NCBI GenBank assembly: GCA_000433355.1 | Contig: FR893178.1 | Span: forward strand, 57,770-98,834 | Source of the DNA: Alistipes sp. CAG:435 | GTDB lineage: Bacteria > Bacteroidota > Bacteroidia > Bacteroidales > UBA932 | Direction of reading: 5' to 3' | Length of the DNA: 41,065 nucleotides | In this document: piece by piece, positions 23,906 through 32,017 of the stretch | Layout: each line of letters opens with the position of its first letter | How positions within the stretch are numbered: position 1 is the first letter of the stretch | The notes under the pieces: model-generated | Database searches by the model: none | Told to the model about the DNA's origin: nothing | What the model saw: only the letters and a program-made list of their open reading frames with translations | Program-made: the position numbers and the translations under genes

Positions 23906-24019
23906 TTCTGCAATTATAGGCATTTCGATTCAATTTTGGGACATCATTGGACTAGTTTTTGCTCAATGCATACCGTTTTTGCGTTTTTTATGCGATATTT
24001 GTATTTTCAATCGAGAAAG

Positions 24020-25042
24020 ATGAAGATCAGGAACATTATTTTAATAGGATTGTCCGCGGCGATGCTCGCCCTGCCTTCCTGCAAAAAGGATAAAGACAGC
24101 ACATCCACGAAAGACTACGTCAGCGGAACGCTGACCTTCTCCTCATCCGTGCCGACCTATGTCCGTAAGGGCGATGCCTTCAGCCTGACCCCAAGCGGAA
24201 TCACTCACCCAGGCACAGGATTGGCCGAGGATGTAGGTTACTATTGGACTGTATCGTGGGATTCAGCGAAGGACACGACCAAGACAGAAACCGACAAGAC
24301 TGGCGACGGAACTTTCAAGTTCACCGTTCCGTCCAAGGTCGGTACATTCACGGTTTACTGCGTGGCGTTCGCGGACGGTTACTATACAAAGACGAACACG
24401 ACCTCGTTCAGCGTGGTTGACGCTGCGCTTGACTCGACTGTGGCCGGGGCATATTCCAGCAAGGATCCGATATTCGTTGACCCAAGGGACGAGAGTACCT
24501 ACTACACAACCACTTTCAACGGTAAGACGTGGATGAAGAACAACCTCTATTATTCCGGTTCAGGCGTTCCTTACGAAAACAGTAAGGCCATGGATGCGAT
24601 ATTCGGTCGCTTCTATTCTTGGAACGAAGCGGTAGCTGCATGTCCGGAAGGATGGCATCTGCCTTCTGACGCAGAGTTTGTGGAAATGGCTGAGGCGCTT
24701 GCCACAAAGGGGACAAAATTCTCAGAGAAAGAGACTTTCAGCGGAGTGGCCGGTGGAATGATGGTTGACGCGAAATTCCTTGGTACGAGGATGTGGGAAT
24801 ATTGGCCACAGGTAAAAATCACCAACAAGGCAGGATTCTCGGCCTTGCCTGTCGGCTATGCCGTTGACTCGGGGAGTTCCGCCAAATTCACAGGAATTGA
24901 CAACTACGCCGCATTCTGGGTGTCCGATCCGGATTCCGACTTTGGACACTACAGGTACATATTCGTAAAACAGAATGACGTCCAGTTCGGCTCCGGCGAC
25001 AAGGAATCATTCCGCGCCTCCGTCAGATGCGTAAAGGATTAG
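24020..25042 (+). CDS. FISUMP-domain lipoprotein
   Basis: 340 residues from ATG at 24020; the frame extends 28 codons upstream, but MKIRNIILIGLSAAMLALPSC is the lipoprotein signal (lipobox LPSC). An N-terminal Ig-like beta-domain (about 35-140, YYWTVSWDS and TYTVYCVAFADGYY-like strands) is followed by a Fibrobacter-succinogenes-major-paralogous (FISUMP) domain. That domain contains GKTWMKNNLYY, GRFYSWNEAVAACPEGWHLPSDAEF, GFSALPVGY and FRASVRCVKD. It is probably an outer-membrane surface protein; no ligand is known. No exact TAnnTTTG element was found in the 114 bp before it. Confidence 0.88.
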   Translation: MKIRNIILIGLSAAMLALPSCKKDKDSTSTKDYVSGTLTFSSSVPTYVRKGDAFSLTPSGITHPGTGLAEDVGYYWTVSWDSAKDTTKTETDKTGDGTFKFTVPSKVGTFTVYCVAFADGYYTKTNTTSFSVVDAALDSTVAGAYSSKDPIFVDPRDESTYYTTTFNGKTWMKNNLYYSGSGVPYENSKAMDAIFGRFYSWNEAVAACPEGWHLPSDAEFVEMAEALATKGTKFSEKETFSGVAGGMMVDAKFLGTRMWEYWPQVKITNKAGFSALPVGYAVDSGSSAKFTGIDNYAAFWVSDPDSDFGHYRYIFVKQNDVQFGSGDKESFRASVRCVKD

Positions 25043-25058
25043 TGATGAATCGGATCGC

Positions 25059-25712
25059 TCAGCGCAGATCCGTGACGACATAGGAAGAGTCAAGAGTCTT
25101 TTCGTTGAAACGGAAAGACTCTTTTGATTTTCCCGCCCCTTCGAACTTGAGATTCGTTATCGTGAATTCTGACACCGAGCCATCATTAAGAGTGACTTCG
25201 GCTCCAATGAGAATTGTTGTACCGCTCTTGAAAAAGAGTTTCAGTCCGGCGATGTCCATTGAACCTTTCCCTTTATTGGCCGGAGTGAGGACAGACGCGT
25301 CCACGGCCTTTCCTCCGAACTTTGAACTTCCGAAAGATTCCTCCCTGAAAGCGTTGTCTATCGAGGCTATCATCAAGGCCGGATTTGTGGCATAGCTATC
25401 ATACGAATCGTCAACAGACTCAACCAAAGCTTCTTCAGAGATTCTGTCTATCGTCCAACGGGTCCTCCCGTCACACCAGATCTCAAGCCCGTTTCCGTCT
25501 ACTATGAATGAGGTTCCCTGAACCTTCACACTTCCGTTCCCGGTCATCTTGGCTTTCTTGGTCGGCATCGTGAACGAATAGTCAAACGAAACCAGCGAGG
25601 AGGAGACCTTGCTGACAAAAGTGTCCAACGTCTTGCTCTTGGCGAACGAAACTTCCGGCAGCACAAGAAGCGCGGCCATGAGTGTGATGAGTATTCTTGT
25701 GATTGTCTTCAT
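25059..25712 (-). CDS. lolA: LolA-like outer-membrane lipoprotein carrier
   Basis: 217 residues from ATG at 25710-25712. A cleavable signal peptide (ending EVSFAKS) is followed by a LolA-type half-barrel: VSSSLVSFDYSFTM, GNGSVKVQGTSFIVDGNGLEIWCDGRTRWTID and a terminal KESFRFNEKTLDSSYVVTDLR. LolA ferries mature lipoproteins across the periplasm to the outer membrane. It lies 40 bp after ftsK, a common Bacteroidota arrangement, and convergently 16 bp from the FISUMP gene. It is probably cotranscribed with DUF4290 and ftsK. Confidence 0.88.
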   Translation of the reverse strand: MKTITRILITLMAALLVLPEVSFAKSKTLDTFVSKVSSSLVSFDYSFTMPTKKAKMTGNGSVKVQGTSFIVDGNGLEIWCDGRTRWTIDRISEEALVESVDDSYDSYATNPALMIASIDNAFREESFGSSKFGGKAVDASVLTPANKGKGSMDIAGLKLFFKSGTTILIGAEVTLNDGSVSEFTITNLKFEGAGKSKESFRFNEKTLDSSYVVTDLR

Positions 25713-25752
25713 GATTTTTCCTGCGTATGCACAAGTCATGCCTTTCGGTGGA

Positions 25753-28143
25753 TTACTGATTCTTGTAGGCGGCTATGATCTGATCCAGCTCATCAAGACT
25801 CGAGACAAGAACCTGACGTGGCTTGGAGCCTTCCTGAGGGCCTACAATCCCGGCGGCCTCCAACTGATCCATGACACGGCCGGCCTTGGCGTATCCCATC
25901 CCGAGACGTCTCTGAAGGTCGGAAGTGGAGCCTCTCTGGCTCATAACAACCAACTTGGCGGCCTCCTCAAAACGTTCGTCTAGTTTTGTCATGTCAACCA
26001 TGCCACCAGATCCTTCTTCCGTGTCGTCATCGACAGGAGGCAGGTAAAACGGAGTGTTGAAGCTCTTATTGTGGCCTTCCTGCGAACCGATGTATTCATT
26101 GAGCCTGTTGATCTCCTCGCTGTCAATGTAGGCGCACTGGACGCGTTCCATCTCGACTCCGGCATAATAGAGCATATCTCCCTTTCCAATCAGTTTCTCG
26201 GCTCCCGGAGAGTCAAGGATGGTAGAAGAGTCTGTTCTGGACACAACTCTGAAAGCGATTCTGGTCGGGAAGTTCGTCTTGATGAGTCCCGTGATTACAT
26301 CCACGGACGGCCTCTGTGTGGCAAGCACGACGTGCAGACCGGCGGCACGCCCCTTCTGGGCAAGCCTGATGATGGACGTGGTGATGCTGCGGGACACAGC
26401 CTTGGCGTCACCGCTGCCACCCACCGACATCGTAAGGTCGGCATATTCATCGATGATTGTGACGATGTACGGCAGAAAACGGTGTCCCTCGTCCGGACGG
26501 AGCTTCCGGTTGCGGTACTTCTCGTTGTAAGTCTTTATGTTAGGCACAGAGGCCTTGCTCAAAAGCTCATACCTCTGATCCATCTCGATGCACAGCGAGC
26601 GGAGTATCTTGTCAGCCTTGTCGGCCTTCTTCACTATGGCGTTGTCCCTCTCCTCCCGCTCGTCATTGCAAGGAAGGACAGCCAGATAATGCTTCAGAAG
26701 ATGGGCGTAGGCCGAGAACTCGACCATCTTAGGGTCGATGAACACCAGTTTCAGTTCGGACGGATGCTTCGCGTACAGCAACGATGTCACTATGGCGTTG
26801 AGTCCCACGGACTTACCCTGTTTGGTCGCTCCAGCCACCAAAAGGTGCGGGGCATCCGCCAGATCAAAGACCTTGACCTTCTGCTGGATGGTGTAACCGA
26901 TGGCGACCGGAAGCTCGGCCTTGCTGGAACGGAAGGTCTCGTCGTTGAGCACGGCGCGCATCGGGACGATCGAAGGGTGGTCGTTGGCGACCTCAATGCC
27001 GACAGAGTCCGTCAGAGTCACGACACGGACTCCCCTCGCATGAAGATGCATGCCAAGGTCTTCCTGAAGTTTCTTTATCTCGGAAATCTTTACACCAGGC
27101 GCGGGATAGACCTTGTAAAGGGTCACCGTAGGGCCCACGATGGCCTTGACATCGTTGATCTGGATGCGATAGTTTTCCAGAGCGTTGCGGATTCTGGCGT
27201 TGTTCCTGGCCAGTTCCTCGTCGGAAACCTCGTTGCGGCTTGACGAATATGAATCCAGAAGCTCCAGCGAAGGGAATTTATAATCAGGCAGTTCGTCACG
27301 GACATTGATTCTCGGGAGTTCCTTCTTGATTTCAGTGGACAATTTGCTGCCTTTGACCACTTCCATGGATTTTTCAGGAGGCTCAGCCACCGGTTGTGGT
27401 GTTTCCCTTTCCGCTCCCTGAGCCTGTCGAAGAGTCGAATCCTGAGCACGCAAAGCCGAGGCCTCCGCCACGCCAGTTGTGCCTGTTACCGATGAACCCG
27501 TCCTAACCGCCGGCTCGGTGGCTTCGATGGTTGGTGAGCCCTGTCGAACCACAGGCTCAGCCACCGGTTTCTTTCCCAGAGACATCAGCCAATCCGAGAA
27601 CTTTCTGGAAGCCAGAACAAGCCAGACAATCACCAGAAAAGCCAGCATGAAACCTGTAAGAATATTCCCGAAAACCACCGAGGCCCACTTCACGACAGAC
27701 TCTCCGCACTCTCCTCCGAGTCCTCCGCCGAAAGCGTTGCCAAGTCCCGACAAATCTGAGACAAATGCCAGAATGAAAGACGATAGCATCGCCCCCGTGA
27801 CAGTCAGAAGTGTTGTCTTGACCATCGAATAACGCCACCTATGCAGCAGCAAACGGACGGAAACGGCGAAAAGGATCACCACAAAAGCCAGGCTGCCAAG
27901 TCCGAACCATCTACGGACAAGCAGGTCGGCCCACCGGTATCCCATCTTTCCGGCCATGTTGCTCACCTCGACCGAAATGTCACCGACTGCGGAAGACAAT
28001 GAACTCTGATCCGCTTTCCAGGTGAAGAAATAGGAAACGGTCGCCAGCAATGTGAACACTGCCAGCAACGCGACAAGGATTCCGGTCATCTTCGTCAGCC
28101 GTACCTTGTCCCCGTCATCCATATTCCTCCAGAACCCGAGCAT
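25753..28143 (-). CDS. ftsK: DNA translocase FtsK/SpoIIIE
   Basis: 796 residues. It pumps chromosome-terminus DNA at the division septum. The N-terminal membrane domain has four or five helices (about 12-180). A low-complexity linker (about 190-275) carries duplicated segments. The motor has Walker A GATKQGKSVG (about 436-445) and Walker B VTIIDEYADL, with ATQRPSVDVITGLIKTNFPTRIAF after it. A C-terminal winged-helix gamma domain (QRGSTSDLQRRLGMGYAKAGRVMDQL) would read orienting sequences. The linker contains RQAQGAERE, encoded by a dispersed DNA repeat. The ATG overlaps the DUF4290 stop (TAATG). Confidence 0.97.
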   Translation of the reverse strand: MLGFWRNMDDGDKVRLTKMTGILVALLAVFTLLATVSYFFTWKADQSSLSSAVGDISVEVSNMAGKMGYRWADLLVRRWFGLGSLAFVVILFAVSVRLLLHRWRYSMVKTTLLTVTGAMLSSFILAFVSDLSGLGNAFGGGLGGECGESVVKWASVVFGNILTGFMLAFLVIVWLVLASRKFSDWLMSLGKKPVAEPVVRQGSPTIEATEPAVRTGSSVTGTTGVAEASALRAQDSTLRQAQGAERETPQPVAEPPEKSMEVVKGSKLSTEIKKELPRINVRDELPDYKFPSLELLDSYSSSRNEVSDEELARNNARIRNALENYRIQINDVKAIVGPTVTLYKVYPAPGVKISEIKKLQEDLGMHLHARGVRVVTLTDSVGIEVANDHPSIVPMRAVLNDETFRSSKAELPVAIGYTIQQKVKVFDLADAPHLLVAGATKQGKSVGLNAIVTSLLYAKHPSELKLVFIDPKMVEFSAYAHLLKHYLAVLPCNDEREERDNAIVKKADKADKILRSLCIEMDQRYELLSKASVPNIKTYNEKYRNRKLRPDEGHRFLPYIVTIIDEYADLTMSVGGSGDAKAVSRSITTSIIRLAQKGRAAGLHVVLATQRPSVDVITGLIKTNFPTRIAFRVVSRTDSSTILDSPGAEKLIGKGDMLYYAGVEMERVQCAYIDSEEINRLNEYIGSQEGHNKSFNTPFYLPPVDDDTEEGSGGMVDMTKLDERFEEAAKLVVMSQRGSTSDLQRRLGMGYAKAGRVMDQLEAAGIVGPQEGSKPRQVLVSSLDELDQIIAAYKNQ
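27381..27569. repeat. Duplicated segments and CTGAGCCTGTCGAA repeats in the ftsK linker
   Basis: A 15-bp direct repeat GCTCAGCCACCGGTT occurs at 27381-27395 and 27555-27569. Between them lie CTGAGCCTGTCGAAG (27418-27432) and a second, imperfectly palindromic form (27534-27561: TGAGCCCTGTCGAA next to ACAGGCTCA). The same 15-mer recurs in the AddA gene at 29568-29582. These look like copies of a small dispersed repeat accepted in-frame in a tolerant linker. Confidence 0.7.
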
Positions 28144-28802
28144 TATTTTCTGTTCTTACGATTGCCTTTCTTGTTGTTCCTGCGGTTCTGTCCCATGCCC
28201 AGATTCAGCCCCGGACGCGAGAAATTGGAATCAAATGAAATCTTTGTAAGTTCCAGATCGGCGGGAACCTGAATCCTATAGCCGGAAAGTTTCTCAATGT
28301 CAGCGAATATGGTCTCATCGGCCACGCTGTCTTTGTTCCAGATCAAGTACTGCTGCCTCATGTAGATGGCCAGCGAGCGCAGCATGGAGCGTTTGACCTC
28401 TCCTTCCGGCTCTCCGGCGATCAAGTCAATGATGCTCTCGATATTACGCCCATAATGGCTGGCCCGCACAGGAGTCTTGTCAATCGGGATATTCATCGGA
28501 GGCACGTCCATCGCCTCAGGATGTGGAGCCGGATACGGGGAATCGATGTCCAGATCATATCCCGCGATCATGTAAAGGTGATCCCAGAGCTTCTGTTCGT
28601 AGTTCTCCTGCGTGTGGACCTGAGGGTTCAGGGTCTCCATCACCCTGACTACCACACGGGCCTGCTCGCTTCGTTTCGCCCTGTCCGGAATTGCCTTGAC
28701 CTGCTCGACCATATTCAAGACGATGCGGCCATATTCAGGCATCTGAAGTTTCTCCCTCTCCGTGTTGTAGTAGAGTTTTATAGAGTTGTCGTTAGCTTCC
28801 AT
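28143..28802 (-). CDS. DUF4290 domain protein
   Basis: 219 residues from ATG at 28800-28802 (an upstream ATG at 28814 is possible but lies very close to the promoter). Recognisable DUF4290 parts are LYYNTEREKLQMPEYGRIVLNMVE, VHTQENYEQKLWDHLYMIAGY and HYGRNIESIIDLI. The C-terminus is very basic and Asn-rich (QNRRNNKKGNRKNRK), suggesting nucleic-acid or ribosome contact. The family is Bacteroidota-specific and its function is unknown. It is first in the DUF4290-ftsK-lolA operon and coupled to ftsK by TAATG. Confidence 0.9.
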   Translation of the reverse strand: MEANDNSIKLYYNTEREKLQMPEYGRIVLNMVEQVKAIPDRAKRSEQARVVVRVMETLNPQVHTQENYEQKLWDHLYMIAGYDLDIDSPYPAPHPEAMDVPPMNIPIDKTPVRASHYGRNIESIIDLIAGEPEGEVKRSMLRSLAIYMRQQYLIWNKDSVADETIFADIEKLSGYRIQVPADLELTKISFDSNFSRPGLNLGMGQNRRNNKKGNRKNRK

Positions 28803-28828
28803 AATAATTTTCATTTTGTGTCAAAAGA

Positions 28829-28836
28829 CAAATATA
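28829..28836 (-). promoter_or_regulatory. Predicted promoter -7 element for DUF4290-ftsK-lolA
   Basis: TATATTTG on the minus strand matches TAnnTTTG and lies 26 bp before the DUF4290 ATG and just after the addA stop. No clear -33 box was found. Confidence 0.5.
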
Positions 28837-28842
28837 CGAAAA

Positions 28843-31800
28843 TTATTCCACCTCATCGGTAAGTACATACCAGATTATAGGAGTAATCTCCGAATATCCC
28901 ATCCGGCGGTAGATGTCAGCGTAACGGGCGACCTGCCGGTGGTACCGACGGTTTTTCTCGCCGAACTTATAGTCGATGACCGTCACCTTCCCGTCCTTGA
29001 TCAGCACCCTGTCCGGGCGGTAGACCTGACCGTCAGTGTCAATCAGCTGTGTCTCGTTCAGGACTTCCGTGTCCTCCGATGGGAACCACTCCGGATGCGC
29101 GGAGGTTCTTTGTGTAAGGATATCCAGATACTCTTCTTCCTGTCCGGCATCAATCTCACCGGCATCGAAGGCATGCCGGACGGCATCGGGCAAATCAGAC
29201 AATGTGACAACCTCTGAAAGGATACCGTGCAGCACAGTGCCATTGAGTCTGGCCTCGTTTCTGGCTTCATCGCAGAAAAAATCTATGGAGTCGGCGCTGT
29301 ACTTGAGCCTTCCGCGCTCGCGGACGTCAGTGTCATCGTCTTCGGCAGACGGGTTAAGAGGGTATGACGGGTAACCGGGCATCAGTTCGGAGATGGTGTC
29401 CGCCTTCCGTTCCAGGGTGGAGTAGTCGTAAATGTCGCCTTTCGAGAAGACGATCTTGCTTTCGGACTCTTCTTTGACATAGCCCGATGGCTCCCCGTAA
29501 CCGCACAGATAGGCATATAGAATCTGTGAGAAATCCGTGAAGTCGCATGGCGGGACCACTTCGGCCGCTGAGCCTGTCGAAGCGACCGGCACGATGGCTC
29601 CAGTGATCTTCTCCGGCGGATTGGATGCGATGACAGTCAATCCCTTGACCGGCCTCGTCAAAGCCACATAGAACGTGTTGATGTTGTCCACAAGCTGGAA
29701 CTGCATCTCTTTCTGACTCCCTTCCCGGAACAGCGAATCCTCGTTCGACGGCTTCCTCAACGACACGTTATAGACCCCGTCGGTGATTCCCTCAAGCTCG
29801 GTTCCCTCCACCGAAGGCCGTGTCCAATGCTTCTCGCTGCGGAAAAGCCCGATCTCCTCGGCGAACGGAAATATCACATGCTGGAACTCAAGCCCTTTCG
29901 ACTTGTGGATCGTCATGACCCTGACAGATTCCGGATCCGAAGGCGAACTGATCTTAGGATCTGCCTCCTGCCAGGCTTTCAGGAATCCATCTATGGCGTT
30001 CCCGTTTACTGACACATAATCCTGCACGAAGTCCATCAAAGCCTGAACATACTGGGTCTCAGACTCAAACAGTTCTGGATCCCTGGCCTTGAGAATGCGC
30101 AGAAGCTGCTCGCAGAGGTCGGCCAAAGACAGGCACGACAACTCGGCGACATTGATGTCCAGTTCCCCCGCAAGGAAAGAACCGATGGTGTCGTCCTCAT
30201 TCCCTACCGAAGACAGAAGCGACACGACCTGACGGGCCACAGCGGAGGATTTCAAATGCAGCGAATCATCGGAAATCACACTGATCCCGTTGTCCATCAG
30301 GAACATGGCCACTTCAGAGCCATGCCTGTTGCTCCTGACCAGAACAGTGATCTCGCCGTATCTCGCCCCGGCCTCATGCACTTTGTTCACAGCATCGAGA
30401 ATCTCCTGCATCTCATCCTCCTTGTCGCAGAAAACGACCTCGACACTTCCGCCAGCGACATCCTTCGACTTCACAAGCTGCCCCGCGTCCGAATATATGT
30501 CATGGACCTTGAAGTCCGATTCCTCACCCGACATCCCATCGAGAACCGAGGAAGCATATTCAAAGAATCCATTGTTGAATTCGACTATATTCCTGAGGCT
30601 TCGGTAGTTGCTGTCAAGTGTTTCCACACCGCACTGAGTAAATTCTCCCTGAACCTCGCGCGCCATCATCCGCCAGTCGGAACCGCGCCAGCGGTAGATG
30701 CTCTGCTTCACATCGCCGACAAGCAGATTCTCCTTCCCCTGCGCGACACTATTCTCGATGAGCGGTCTGAAATTGTCCCACTGAATCCGGGAGGTGTCCT
30801 GGAACTCATCCAAGAGGAAATGCTCGAAACGCACTCCCAGCTTCTCGTAGATGAACGGAGCGTCCGTGCCGTCGATTATATTCCTCAGAATCACATTGGA
30901 ATCGTCCAGACTCAGCACGTTCTTCTCCTTCATCAGAGCACGGAACTCCCGATCAAGGTCTCCGGCGATACCCAATTCATTCAGAATCAAAGAGATTTTG
31001 GAGGCCGTTGAATATACCTTATACTTTTCCGTAAATATCCCGCAGTACCTCTGAAGCAGCGGCATCAACCGTCCCTCCAACGGCTCATACCTCTTAAAAT
31101 CCGCCTTTCTGAACCACTTGCTGAAATCCTCGCTGTTCTTGAATATGGTCGCAGACGGGTAAGCCGGCACTTCCTTAGGGTCCGACGCAGCGCAGACATA
31201 GACAGAATTGAAGCACTTCCTTGAAAAATCCTCGTTTGCCAGGCCCTCTTCTCCGGCCGCGCTGACAAACGCCTTGGCGGCTTCCTTCACCTCCTTGACG
31301 AACGAAGCCATCACACCTGCAAGCGCCTTCTTCATCCTCGCCAGATTCTCCTTTGAATATTCCTTCTCCTCGTCAATGCCATATTCCTCGACAGCAGCCC
31401 TGTGCTCATCCGATTTCAGAGTCATCGCGACAGTCTTCAGGTTGTTCTCCAGATTGTAGCGCTTGCCTTTCTCCAGATCATCCATCACGCTCTGTGTCAG
31501 CCATTCGAGAAGATCTTTGTTGTCATCCGAAAGGGAGTCCAGAACCCTGTCAACGCTCTCGGAGACAAGCGACTCCCGGTCCAGTTCCACCTGATAGGTG
31601 GCGAACTGCCCGATTTCCCGGGAGAAGGCCTTGAGGGTCTGCTGGAAAAAGCGGTCGATCGTGCTGACGGCAAACGCTCCGTAGTCGTGCAGTATATCAC
31701 ACAATACAGTCCGAGCCCTTTGACGGAGTCCGTCCTCCGACTCAAACGCCAGGACAAGTTCCTCATAATAAGGCGAATCCTTAGGAGACACCGCAAGCAG

Positions 31801-31977
31801 ATGCAATTCTTTCAGAATCCTGCTTTTCATCTCGTCGGTCGCCTTGTTGGTGAATGTCACCGCTAGAATATGTCTGTAGGAATATCTTTCCTCGTCCGTC
31901 AGCAACAGTCTTATGTATGTCTTGGCCAGATTGAAGGTCTTACCCGAACCGGCCGAAGCTTTCATTATCCGTATCAT
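28843..31977 (-). CDS. addA: AddA-like UvrD-family helicase with C-terminal nuclease domain
   Basis: 1044 residues. Superfamily 1 helicase motifs: Walker A ASAGSGKT (7-14), motif Ia AVTFTNKATDEMKSRI, motif II FEHFLLDEFQDTSRIQW, motif III GDVKQSIYRWRGSD and motif V VRVMTIHKSKGLEFQHV. A C-terminal PD-(D/E)XK nuclease shows YRPDRVLIKDGKVTVIDYKFG (about residue 1000). With AddB it would unwind and degrade double-strand ends and load RecA. The nearby segment PVASTGSAAEVVPP is encoded by a dispersed repeat. addB lies 40 bp upstream on the same strand. Confidence 0.92.
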   Translation of the reverse strand: MIRIMKASAGSGKTFNLAKTYIRLLLTDEERYSYRHILAVTFTNKATDEMKSRILKELHLLAVSPKDSPYYEELVLAFESEDGLRQRARTVLCDILHDYGAFAVSTIDRFFQQTLKAFSREIGQFATYQVELDRESLVSESVDRVLDSLSDDNKDLLEWLTQSVMDDLEKGKRYNLENNLKTVAMTLKSDEHRAAVEEYGIDEEKEYSKENLARMKKALAGVMASFVKEVKEAAKAFVSAAGEEGLANEDFSRKCFNSVYVCAASDPKEVPAYPSATIFKNSEDFSKWFRKADFKRYEPLEGRLMPLLQRYCGIFTEKYKVYSTASKISLILNELGIAGDLDREFRALMKEKNVLSLDDSNVILRNIIDGTDAPFIYEKLGVRFEHFLLDEFQDTSRIQWDNFRPLIENSVAQGKENLLVGDVKQSIYRWRGSDWRMMAREVQGEFTQCGVETLDSNYRSLRNIVEFNNGFFEYASSVLDGMSGEESDFKVHDIYSDAGQLVKSKDVAGGSVEVVFCDKEDEMQEILDAVNKVHEAGARYGEITVLVRSNRHGSEVAMFLMDNGISVISDDSLHLKSSAVARQVVSLLSSVGNEDDTIGSFLAGELDINVAELSCLSLADLCEQLLRILKARDPELFESETQYVQALMDFVQDYVSVNGNAIDGFLKAWQEADPKISSPSDPESVRVMTIHKSKGLEFQHVIFPFAEEIGLFRSEKHWTRPSVEGTELEGITDGVYNVSLRKPSNEDSLFREGSQKEMQFQLVDNINTFYVALTRPVKGLTVIASNPPEKITGAIVPVASTGSAAEVVPPCDFTDFSQILYAYLCGYGEPSGYVKEESESKIVFSKGDIYDYSTLERKADTISELMPGYPSYPLNPSAEDDDTDVRERGRLKYSADSIDFFCDEARNEARLNGTVLHGILSEVVTLSDLPDAVRHAFDAGEIDAGQEEEYLDILTQRTSAHPEWFPSEDTEVLNETQLIDTDGQVYRPDRVLIKDGKVTVIDYKFGEKNRRYHRQVARYADIYRRMGYSEITPIIWYVLTDEVE
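29559..29592. repeat. Dispersed repeat copy inside addA
   Basis: CTGAGCCTGTCGAAG (29568-29582) is identical to the copy in ftsK and is followed by CGACCGGC. CTTCG at 29559-29563 and CGAAG at 29578-29582 give palindromic ends. It is read in-frame as part of a small linker. Confidence 0.7.
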
Positions 31978-32017
31978 CTTCTTATCCTCCTTATTCTCAT
32001 CTTCATCATTACAATGC

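Noticed and set aside
23936..24019. Upstream extension of the FISUMP lipoprotein
   Set aside because: The extra 28 residues would bury the lipoprotein signal peptide; the ATG at 24020 gives a standard lipobox.
26071..27243. Long plus-strand open frame (390 codons) opposite ftsK
   Set aside because: It lies antisense to the FtsK motor domain and has no recognisable motif.
27360..27570. CRISPR array or tandem repeat in the ftsK linker
   Set aside because: Only two or three imperfect copies with irregular spacing, in-frame with ftsK; no cas genes anywhere in the window.
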